NCBI GenBank assembly: GCA_050945275.1
Contig: JBMNSQ010000104.1
Span: 1-6,093 of the forward strand
Reading direction: 5' to 3'
DNA from: JAAYWY01 sp050945275
Lineage (GTDB): Bacteria; Bacillota; DTU030; DUMP01
Length of the DNA: 6,093 nt
Part shown: in pieces, positions 1 through 4,780 of the stretch
How positions within the stretch are numbered: position 1 is the first letter of the stretch
Layout of the letters: the number at the start of each line of letters is the position of its first letter
Translations under genes and position numbers: made by a program
The notes under the pieces: model-generated
Told to the model about the DNA's origin: nothing
Seen by the model: only the letters and a program-made list of their open reading frames with translations
The model's database searches: none

Positions 1-423
1 CCTTACAGCGATACCCACAAAGTTTCGGCTTGGGCGTTGCCCTCGGTCAGCCTGGCCCACGGCTTGGGCCTTATGCAGGGATCAGAAGGCACCTTTGAAC
101 CTAAGTCCAATGCCACTAGAGCCCAGGTGGCTACAGTGGTGCTACGGGCCATGGAACGGATGGGACTTATCAGTGCAAACACCTCTTTAAAAGGGGTTGT
201 GGGTATAAGTGAGATTGAAGGTAGACATTTTGAATTGAGTGAGGGCAAGAACACTTACGTGCTCGTCCCTAAGGGGGAAGCAATAGCGGCACAGCTTGAA
301 GCCTTTGTTGGTAAAGAAACAGAAGTGACTGGAGAGTTGCAACAAGGCGTAAGTAGCTATATGCGCGGACCTGTGCTCGAGGTATTTTGGGTTGATGGAA
401 AAGCTAAGCTCCCCGGTGGCTGA
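1..423 (+). CDS. SLH-domain surface protein, 3' end (partial)
   Basis: The 5' end lies outside the window; the frame is open from base 1 and ends at TGA 421-423, leaving 140 residues. The first ~50 residues match the end of an S-layer homology repeat: YSD near the start, WA, a GLGLMQG turn, then F-P and the TRAQ motif, which is a variant of the usual TRAE. SLH repeats anchor exported proteins to cell-wall polysaccharide, so this is probably an envelope protein whose signal peptide and other SLH repeats lie upstream. Residues ~57-137 form a separate small domain rich in beta-type sequence (G-V-V-G, F-L, Y-V-L-V-P, VGKE-EVTGEL, MRGPVLEV). It resembles small beta-barrel or OB-like domains, but I cannot name its family. 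A TTG at 37 could be miscalled as a start, but it lies inside the SLH repeat. SLH call: confident. Role of the C-terminal domain: unknown. Confidence 0.85.
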   Translation, partial: PYSDTHKVSAWALPSVSLAHGLGLMQGSEGTFEPKSNATRAQVATVVLRAMERMGLISANTSLKGVVGISEIEGRHFELSEGKNTYVLVPKGEAIAAQLEAFVGKETEVTGELQQGVSSYMRGPVLEVFWVDGKAKLPGG

Positions 424-460
424 AGCAAGTAAACGGGCCCAGGTTGGGCTTAGTTGCTTC
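422..460 (+). terminator. Hairpin at the stop codon of the SLH gene, possible weak terminator
   Basis: GAAGCAA (422-428) is complementary to TTGCTTC (454-460). Inside it GCCCA (437-441) pairs with TGGGC (445-449) around a 3-base loop. The outer arm overlaps the TGA stop. No T-run follows (GGAACGATGG), so classical intrinsic termination is uncertain. It could instead protect the mRNA 3' end. Confidence 0.35.
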
Positions 461-515
461 GGAACGATGGATATTTTCCTGTTTCGATGAAACCGATATC
501 AGTCTAACCGTTCTA

Positions 516-548
516 AAGGGTGAAGACAATAATTTTGTCTTCACCCTT
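516..548 (+). terminator. Perfect 14-bp stem-loop, possible terminator or transcript-end structure
   Basis: The arm at 516-529 (AAGGGTGAAGACAA) is exactly complementary to 535-548 (TTGTCTTCACCCTT), with a 5-base loop (TAATT). The stem is long and symmetric, and lies ~95 bases after the SLH stop. No T-tract follows on the plus strand (GTTGCCG), and on the minus strand the bases after the stem (TAGAACGG) are not T-rich either. It is a real inverted repeat. Calling it a terminator is inference; a protein-binding palindrome or a small repetitive element are alternatives. Confidence 0.45.
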
Positions 549-757
549 GTTGCCGATATCCCGGTAGTTGTTCGGGCTTTGTCTTTATAAAGTAGGTAGC
601 ATTTTGTTCACCAAGTCTTCCTGATGCACCACTAAGGTGATAGTAGGGGCAATCCTGCGTGTACGTCCGCTAGATTTGCCTGTTGGTTTTAGTAATAAAA
701 GCAGGATAACGCTGGTCTAGTGCGGAATGATACGAAAAAGGTAGGATAGCACAAGCT

Positions 758-762
758 GGGAG
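758..762 (+). promoter_or_regulatory. Shine-Dalgarno site of the response regulator (bears on the start)
   Basis: GGGAG at 758-762 lies 2 bases before the ATG at 765 but 8 bases before the in-frame ATG at 771. Spacing therefore favours translation starting at 771, which shortens the protein by two residues (MIMATC to MATC). Confidence 0.5.
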
Positions 763-764
763 CG

Positions 765-1463
765 ATGATTATGGCAACGTGTACCAAGATCCTCGTGGTA
801 GAAGACGAAGAGCGGATGAGGGATCTGCTTCGGTTATACTTGGAGCGGGAACAATACCAGGTGGTGGAGGCGGCCGACGGGCAAACGGCGCTGGACAAGT
901 TTGCCCAGGAGGAGTTCGCGTTGGTGCTGCTGGATGTGATGTTGCCAGAGATGGATGGTTGGACTGTGTGCCAGCGGATGCGGCAAAGGTCGGATGTTCC
1001 TATTATTATGCTAACAGCTCGTGGGGAAGAGATTGATCGGGTGACGGGATTTGAGCTGGGAGTAGACGACTACGTAGTGAAACCGTTTAGCCCCCGGGAG
1101 CTAGTCATGCGTATTAAGGCCCTGCTCCGCCGTACTTGCGCCGAAGTCGCGGCACTGGAGGAGAAGCTGGAGTTTCCCGGACTTAGTATCGATCGCCCGG
1201 CCCGGCGGGTGGAATCCGGTGGCACTGTAGTGGCGCTTACGCCTAAAGAATATGATTTGCTCTACTTTTTAGCGTCCCAGGAAGGAAGAGTGTTTACTAG
1301 GGAGCAACTGCTGGAGCGAGTTTGGGGCTATGATTTCTACGGCGATTTGCGCACTGTGGATACTCATATTAAAAATTTGCGCGAGAAACTCAAGAGAGCC
1401 GGTCAGGGAGCCCAGTACATAGTGACAGTGTGGGGTGTGGGTTACAAGTTTGAGGTGAAGTAG
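765..1463 (+). CDS. ResD-like OmpR/PhoB-family response regulator
   Basis: A 232-aa DNA-binding response regulator of normal family length. The receiver domain (about residues 7-122) has the acidic pair E13/D14, the phospho-acceptor D57 in LLDVMLPEMDG, T84 in MLTARGEE and K106 in VVKPFSPRE. The C-terminal winged helix (~135-232) has the hallmarks LTPKEYDLLYFL, GDLRTVDTHIKNLREKL and TVWGVGYKFEV. The Trp in TVWGVGYKF, where most paralogues have Arg, together with FSPRE and FGDLRTVDTH-like motifs, recalls Bacillus ResD, the aerobic/anaerobic respiration regulator; whether the regulon is shared cannot be told from sequence. It forms an operon with the kinase, which starts one base after its TAG. 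The ATG at 765 is used here; the ATG at 771 has better ribosome-binding-site spacing. Family: very sure. ResD orthology: moderate. Confidence 0.95.
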   Translation: MIMATCTKILVVEDEERMRDLLRLYLEREQYQVVEAADGQTALDKFAQEEFALVLLDVMLPEMDGWTVCQRMRQRSDVPIIMLTARGEEIDRVTGFELGVDDYVVKPFSPRELVMRIKALLRRTCAEVAALEEKLEFPGLSIDRPARRVESGGTVVALTPKEYDLLYFLASQEGRVFTREQLLERVWGYDFYGDLRTVDTHIKNLREKLKRAGQGAQYIVTVWGVGYKFEVK

Positions 1464-1464
1464 C

Positions 1465-3252
1465 GTGAAGAGCATTGTCGGACGCTTGTGGTTGACTTTA
1501 GTGGTAACGGTGGCTGCAATTTTGGTATTGCTGGGCTTGTTTCTATCTCAGCTGTTTGACAATTTTTACTTTAATCTCCAGGCCGATAACCTTATCGCTC
1601 AGGGGAAAAACTTGGGGAAGCTGGTGCTGGCTTCTTCCAGCAATATAGATCTTTTGCGCGAACTGTCTCTGGTGGAGGATTTTCTAAATGCCAATGTAGT
1701 TATCATGGACAAAAGTGGTCTTATTCATAGCGTTAGTCCGGGAATGCAACGGCACCGGCGGTTTCGCAGTGGGGGCCAAGCGTTAACACCGCCGCAAGCC
1801 GCGGCAGTGCTATCGGGAAAAACACTGGTTATCAAAGGTTATCAGGCTGGGCTCGATACCACCATGTTAACGGTGGCTGTACCTATTAAGGCTGGCAATA
1901 AAGTAATGGGGGCTGTGTATCTGTACACACCACTGGCTCCTATTACCCGCACCATTGCTTCTGTGCGCCAGCTTATTTTATATGGTATTCTAGCTACCAT
2001 GGCTGTAGCTACGGTACTGGCTTTCTTTCTTTCCCGGCGCCTGTCTCGTCCCCTGATTAAAATGGAGCGGGCGGCTCAAACTATGGCTGGTGGCGATTTT
2101 TCGCCGCGAATTGAGGTACAGAGTCAGGACGAAGTGGGCCGTCTCGGCTTGGCGTTAAACCATCTAGCCGCTGAACTGGCCCGTACTTTGGCTGCTTTAG
2201 GAGCACAGCGGGATCAGCTAGCCGAGATTCTAACTGGTATGACCGACGGGGTAATCACGTTTTCGGCTGAGGGAGAGCTACTACTTCATAATCCACCGGC
2301 AGCTGAATATTTGGCCGGGGTGGCTAATTTGGCCAGAGGGCAGCGTCTGGGAGAAGACTTATTCCTTCCCGAGCTAGAAGAACCGGTTCGGCAAGTGATA
2401 GCTACTGGCCTAGCCCAAGGTACGGAGTTTAAGCTGCAGGAACGGGTGTTAGTTGCTCGCTTAGCTCCTCTGAAGGAAGAAGATACTGTCCGAGCAGTGG
2501 TATGCGTACTTTTGGATATGACCCGGGAACGACGGCTGGAGGACATGCGCCGCGAATTCGTAGCCAATGTATCGCACGAGTTGCGGACACCGCTTACCTA
2601 CCTCCAAGGCTATGCTGAGGCTATTGTGGATGGCTTAGCCGCCAGCCGCGAGGAAGAGGAGAAATATATTAGGATAATTTTAGATGAGACGCTGCGTCTA
2701 AGGCGTCTCGTGAACGATTTATTGGACCTAGCCCGGATTGAAGCCGGCCAGCTAGTTCTGGAGAAAGAAGCAGTCGAGATACAGGGACTAATCCGAGAAG
2801 TGCGAGAAAAGCTATTACCGCTGGCGACAAAAAAAAGAGTGCAGCTAGTTGCGGTTTGTGGAGAAGAATTGCCGCTAGTATGGGGCAATCCAGATCGGCT
2901 ACAGCAAATACTAATCAATTTGGTTAACAATGCTTTACGTTACACTGAGGCTGGAGGAAGTATTACTGTGGATGCTCAGTTAGAAGGGGAAGATAAAGTG
3001 ACGGTAAGTGTGCACGACACCGGCACCGGCATTGCCCCTTCGGACGTGCCCTATATTTTTGAACGATTTTACAAAAAAGAAAAGGCTCGCACCCGTTCCA
3101 GCGCTGGTACTGGTATTGGTCTCGCTATTGTTAAGGGTTTGGTAGAAGCTCACGGAGGTGAGATCACTGTCGCCAGCGAGCTTGGGCAGGGTACTCGTTT
3201 CACCTTTACTTTACCATTGGCTCCGGCGCCAAGAGAAAGAACCATCGACTAG
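1465..3252 (+). CDS. Membrane sensor histidine kinase (ResE/WalK-like layout)
   Basis: A 595-aa sensor kinase, the partner of the preceding regulator. The start is GTG at 1465, one base after the regulator stop, with Shine-Dalgarno GAGGTGA at 1452-1458 inside the regulator 3' end, so translation is probably coupled. Regions in order: TM1 ~9-31; an extracytoplasmic sensor ~32-167 of about 135 residues without cysteines, probably Cache/PAS-like; TM2 ~168-190; HAMP ~190-243; a PAS-like region ~250-355 (ILTGMTDGVITFSAEGELLLHNPPA, ending VVCVLLDMTRERRLE); HisKA with phospho-acceptor H371 in FVANVSHELRTP; HATPase_c with the N box around N485/N489, G1 at D518-G522 (DTGTG), F box FERFY near 532-536, G2 at G548-G552 (GTGIG), and GQGT at 574-577. 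All catalytic motifs are intact. It should autophosphorylate on H371 and phosphorylate D57 of the regulator. The ligand is unknown. Confidence 0.95.
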   Translation: MKSIVGRLWLTLVVTVAAILVLLGLFLSQLFDNFYFNLQADNLIAQGKNLGKLVLASSSNIDLLRELSLVEDFLNANVVIMDKSGLIHSVSPGMQRHRRFRSGGQALTPPQAAAVLSGKTLVIKGYQAGLDTTMLTVAVPIKAGNKVMGAVYLYTPLAPITRTIASVRQLILYGILATMAVATVLAFFLSRRLSRPLIKMERAAQTMAGGDFSPRIEVQSQDEVGRLGLALNHLAAELARTLAALGAQRDQLAEILTGMTDGVITFSAEGELLLHNPPAAEYLAGVANLARGQRLGEDLFLPELEEPVRQVIATGLAQGTEFKLQERVLVARLAPLKEEDTVRAVVCVLLDMTRERRLEDMRREFVANVSHELRTPLTYLQGYAEAIVDGLAASREEEEKYIRIILDETLRLRRLVNDLLDLARIEAGQLVLEKEAVEIQGLIREVREKLLPLATKKRVQLVAVCGEELPLVWGNPDRLQQILINLVNNALRYTEAGGSITVDAQLEGEDKVTVSVHDTGTGIAPSDVPYIFERFYKKEKARTRSSAGTGIGLAIVKGLVEAHGGEITVASELGQGTRFTFTLPLAPAPRERTID

Positions 3253-3298
3253 TCTAATGAAGTTTGGCCAAAATGACTATTTGCTTCACATAGCCTTG

Positions 3299-3366
3299 AG
3301 AAGGAATACTTAAGAAGGAATAATAGTACTGGGGGCGAATATAAAGTACTAGGTTATGAAAACCTA
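3299..3366 (+). repeat. Repeat-rich leader upstream of the DUF3842 gene
   Basis: The 157-base gap after the kinase holds three kinds of repeat. The 10-mer AGAAGGAATA occurs at 3299-3308 and 3313-3322, a 14-base period. TAGTACT (3324-3330) and AGTACTA (3345-3351) form an inverted repeat. TAGGTT (3350-3355) pairs with AACCTA (3361-3366) as a small hairpin. The inverted repeat and hairpin share bases 3350-3351, so they could be alternative pairings. A TATAAA at 3340-3345 could be a -10 element, but no -35 is visible at normal spacing. Operator, promoter or 5' leader are all possible. Confidence 0.4.
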
Positions 3367-3409
3367 AGGCAACTATGTAGCTTGAAGGCTGCTCAAAAGA
3401 GGTAAGTTT

Positions 3410-3826
3410 ATGTTAATAGTAGTAATCGATGGACTAGGTGGCGGCATTGGCAGTCAGCTCGTAAGCCAGCTAAAGGGATTATTACCTTCGGGAACTGAAG
3501 TTCTCGCCCTTGGTACGAACTCAGTTGCGACTGAAGCCATGGTGAAGGCCGGGGCCAACCGCGGAGCTACCGGCGAAAATGCTATTAGGGTTATGGCCAG
3601 ACAAGCGGATGTTATCTTAGGGCCCCTTGGGATTATTATTCCAGATGCTATGATGGGGGAAATTACAGCTGTTATAGCCGAAGCCGTGGTGGATAGCCGG
3701 GCCAAGAAACTACTTTTGCCGGTAATTCAACCCCATGTCGAGCTGGTAGGGATTACATCCCAACCGCTGGGGGGGCTTATCCGAGCAGCGGTTAAAAGGT
3801 TAATGGAAATTAGCAGCGAGAAATAA
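3410..3826 (+). CDS. DUF3842 family protein
   Basis: A 138-aa soluble protein recognised as DUF3842, a small conserved family of Firmicutes without known function. Visible motifs: an N-terminal beta strand and glycine-rich loop (IVVIDGLGGGIG, residues 3-14) like a Rossmann-type nucleotide-binding start; GTNSVAT at 35-41; GATGEN at 52-57; GPLGIIIPDAMMGEIT at 71-86; and LLLPV at 101-105. Together they suggest an alpha/beta fold that binds a small ligand or nucleotide. The start is ATG at 3410 with AGAGGT at 3398-3403, 6 bases away. It lies 157 bases after the kinase and 79 bases before an ECF-type membrane protein, all on the same strand. A role linked to that transporter is only guilt by association. 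Family: fairly sure. Function: unknown. Confidence 0.85.
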   Translation: MLIVVIDGLGGGIGSQLVSQLKGLLPSGTEVLALGTNSVATEAMVKAGANRGATGENAIRVMARQADVILGPLGIIIPDAMMGEITAVIAEAVVDSRAKKLLLPVIQPHVELVGITSQPLGGLIRAAVKRLMEISSEK

Positions 3827-3847
3827 GAAAGATCAGCGGGACCATGA

Positions 3848-3890
3848 AGGCCCGAACCGATTTGAAAGTCGGTTCGGGCCTGCTTATTTA
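3848..3890 (+). terminator. Strong hairpin between DUF3842 and the ECF gene: terminator or attenuator
   Basis: AGGCCCGAACCGA (3848-3860) is exactly complementary to TCGGTTCGGGCCT (3869-3881). Two more inner pairs (one U-G) leave a TGAA loop. A modest T-rich stretch, GCTTATTTA, follows. It begins 22 bases after the DUF3842 stop and its tail runs into the Shine-Dalgarno AAGGAGG (3891-3897) of the next gene. Termination is likely. Because no usable promoter lies between the hairpin and the next start, transcription must pass through it, which suggests partial readthrough or attenuation. Confidence 0.75.
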
Positions 3891-3905
3891 AAGGAGGATG
3901 CGTTT

Positions 3906-4427
3906 ATGAAAACAAAGTCGTTAGTTATAGCAGCACTAATGGTGGCGCTGGCAGTAACATTGCCCTTAACGTCACACATAACCAAGGTTGGCGGACCTGT
4001 TATATTACCAATGCATATTCCCATCTTTTTGGCTGGGCTGCTACTGGAACCGGGGTGGGCAGTAGCAGTGGCAATAGTGTCGCCGATAATTAGTTTTCTT
4101 CTCACTGGCATGCCCCCCATGTCTCCGCCTATGCTACCGCTGATGGTGGTTGAGCTTATTACTTATGCTCTGACCTTGTCGCTGCTTACCCGCCTAGGCC
4201 GGCACAGTATTTGGATTACTTTGTTGGTGTCCATGTTTGCCGGAAGAATTGCTCTGGGCCTGGCAGCGGCTGTTATTGGTCCTTTGTTTAACTTTTATGT
4301 CAATCCATTAGTTTATGTTTATGGCGCGGTGCTCAAGGGTTTACCGGGCATAGCCTTGCAACTTATTATTATTCCGGCCGTAAGCCGAGTGTCAGCCTTT
4401 GTAAAAACAATACCTCAGCAGCAGTGA
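3906..4427 (+). CDS. ECF-type transporter S component, substrate unknown
   Basis: A 173-aa, very hydrophobic protein with about six membrane segments (roughly 6-22, 32-48, 51-67, 76-96, 101-125, 138-160). This is the size and layout of substrate-binding S components of energy-coupling factor transporters, which take up vitamins and similar micronutrients. Family-like features include the short basic N-terminus MKTKSLVIAALMVAL, GGPVILPMHIPIFLAGLLL (29-47), the LLTGMPPMSPPMLPLM loop (65-80) and the late GLPGIALQLIIIP. No EcfA/EcfT energising genes are nearby, so it probably shares a module encoded elsewhere (group II arrangement). The start is ATG at 3906 with a strong AAGGAGG 8 bases upstream. 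The substrate cannot be told from sequence. It could be co-transcribed with DUF3842 through the intervening hairpin. Confidence 0.8.
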   Translation: MKTKSLVIAALMVALAVTLPLTSHITKVGGPVILPMHIPIFLAGLLLEPGWAVAVAIVSPIISFLLTGMPPMSPPMLPLMVVELITYALTLSLLTRLGRHSIWITLLVSMFAGRIALGLAAAVIGPLFNFYVNPLVYVYGAVLKGLPGIALQLIIIPAVSRVSAFVKTIPQQQ

Positions 4428-4434
4428 AGCAGGT

Positions 4435-4474
4435 GTCTGCAGTATACTGCATGCAGCAAAATGCAGACGCTGCA
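4435..4474. promoter_or_regulatory. Putative upstream activator sequence: TGCAG/CTGCA cluster
   Basis: Three overlapping dyads share the half-site TGCAG. TGCAG-TATA-CTGCA (4438-4451) is a perfect 14-bp palindrome. CTGCATGCAG (4447-4456) is a perfect 10-bp palindrome. TGCAG-N3-CTGCA occupies 4462-4474. Forward half-sites start at 4438, 4452 and 4462, reverse ones at 4447 and 4470. GTCTGCA (4435-4441) and TGCAGAC (4462-4468) also form an outer inverted repeat. The cluster is ~200-230 bases upstream of the predicted sigma-54 start, in the range used by enhancer-binding activators. Binding by a BkdR-like activator is inference. Confidence 0.6.
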
Positions 4475-4479
4475 ATCGT

Positions 4480-4506
4480 CTTCAGGTAAGTGCGAGTTGT
4501 CTGAAG
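4480..4506 (+). other. 10-bp stem-loop with two G-U pairs
   Basis: CTTCAGGTAA (4480-4489) pairs with TTGTCTGAAG (4497-4506) around a 7-base loop, using two G-U pairs. No T-run follows. The G-U pairs hint at an RNA rather than a DNA role, possibly in the 3' UTR of the ECF gene. AGTGCG (4489-4494) can also pair with CGCACT (4513-4518), which would compete with it. Confidence 0.35.
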
Positions 4507-4525
4507 TGTGTACGCACTAGGAGCC

Positions 4526-4550
4526 GGGCGACCGCTGAGGGTCGCTCTTA
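4526..4550 (+). terminator. GC-rich hairpin, possible terminator of the ECF gene
   Basis: GGGCGACC (4526-4533) pairs with GGTCGCTC (4540-4547) with one G-U pair and a GCTGAG loop. Only a short CTTA follows, so the T-tract is poor. It sits ~100 bases after the ECF stop and upstream of the sigma-54 promoter, a sensible place to insulate the two units. Confidence 0.4.
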
Positions 4551-4642
4551 CACCAGACCTTCAATAAAGCGACGCAACGGGACAGCCTGTATCCGAGGGG
4601 ATGGTCTTTGTGCTCGCCTGCTGTCTGTCAGCGTCCCCGGGG

Positions 4643-4660
4643 TTGGCACGGAAATTGCAT
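4643..4660 (+). promoter_or_regulatory. Sigma-54 (-24/-12) promoter of leucine dehydrogenase
   Basis: TTGGCACGGAAATTGCAT matches the sigma-54 consensus YTGGCACG-N4-TTGCW throughout: the -24 GG is at 4645-4646, the -12 GC at 4657-4658, and the spacing is correct. The predicted transcription start is near 4670, giving a leader of about 110 bases to the ATG at 4781. Sigma-54 promoters need an ATP-driven enhancer-binding protein; none is encoded in this window. The Bacillus SigL/BkdR-dependent bkd operon, which includes leucine dehydrogenase, is the natural precedent. Confidence 0.9.
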
Positions 4661-4763
4661 AGTTTATTAAGTGAAGAAGTATCCCATCTACATCTAAAGG
4701 AAGGGGTAATCTATCGAATTTAGGTTTCTAAGATGACAACTTATTTAGAGTTTAACTTAGATG

Positions 4764-4773
4764 AAAGGGGAGG
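4764..4773 (+). promoter_or_regulatory. Shine-Dalgarno site that fixes the leucine dehydrogenase start
   Basis: AAAGGGGAGG ends 7 bases before ATG 4781, ideal spacing. The in-frame ATG at 4733 has only a weak TAGG upstream. It would add 16 residues (TTYLEFNLDERGG...) that precede the conserved family N-terminus and are partly encoded by this ribosome binding site. Confidence 0.85.
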
Positions 4774-4780
4774 TTGCTTA

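Larger units (their letters stand above)
424..764. other. 341-base intergenic gap before the two-component operon
   Basis: I see no convincing coding sequence on either strand; a minus-strand frame at 689-898 is a shadow of the regulator gene. The contents are the hairpin at the SLH stop codon, a small GTTTC/GAAAC stem (481-493), and a perfect 14-bp hairpin (516-548) flanked by two copies of CCGATATC (493-500 and 553-560). The regulator promoter should lie in the right half. TATAAA at 586-591 and GATAAC at 705-710 are possible -10 elements, but neither has a good -35 at normal spacing, so no promoter is called. Confidence 0.6.
4428..4780. other. 353-base regulatory gap upstream of leucine dehydrogenase
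   Basis: This gap has no convincing gene. Left to right it holds: a cluster of TGCAG/CTGCA half-sites (4435-4474); a 10-bp stem with two G-U pairs (4480-4506); an 8-bp GC-rich stem (4526-4547); a stretch with several possible long-range pairings (AGACC 4555-4559 with GGTCT 4603-4607; GACGC 4571-4575 with GCGTC 4631-4635); the palindrome CCCCGGGG (4635-4642); the sigma-54 promoter (4643-4660); and a ~110-base 5' leader ending in the leucine dehydrogenase ribosome binding site. I do not recognise a known riboswitch or T-box here. Confidence 0.6.

Noticed and set aside
586..710. Candidate -10 boxes TATAAA (586-591) and GATAAC (705-710) for the two-component operon
   Set aside because: Neither has a convincing -35 at 16-18 bases; noted in the gap entry but not called as promoters.
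689..898. Minus-strand open frame across the start of the response regulator
   Set aside because: Its Ser/Arg-rich composition is typical of an antisense shadow, and it overlaps a certain gene on the other strand.
2286..2930. Two minus-strand open frames inside the histidine kinase
   Set aside because: Low-complexity Ser/Arg/Thr composition with no recognisable motif; they are shadows of the PAS and HisKA/HATPase regions.
3862..3890. Possible sigma-A promoter TTGAAA-17-TATTTA before the ECF gene
   Set aside because: The -10 match is poor, the elements lie inside the hairpin, and the start would fall at about 3897, removing the Shine-Dalgarno from the transcript.
4435..4468. GTCTGCA/TGCAGAC as a terminator of the ECF gene
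   Set aside because: No T-run follows and the inner bases form competing palindromes; the repeated half-site pattern fits a DNA-binding cluster better.
4428..4640. T-box or known riboswitch upstream of leucine dehydrogenase
   Set aside because: No T-box GGTGG-type core and no cobalamin, glycine or lysine signature; moreover the region is upstream of the predicted transcription start, so it would not be in the leucine dehydrogenase mRNA.
4635..4642. CCCCGGGG palindrome next to the -24 element
   Set aside because: Too short to be meaningful on its own; could be chance in GC-rich sequence.
4733..4780. Upstream in-frame ATG extending leucine dehydrogenase by 16 residues
   Set aside because: It lacks a good Shine-Dalgarno, whereas ATG 4781 has AAAGGGGAGG at 7 bases and gives the usual family N-terminus and length.
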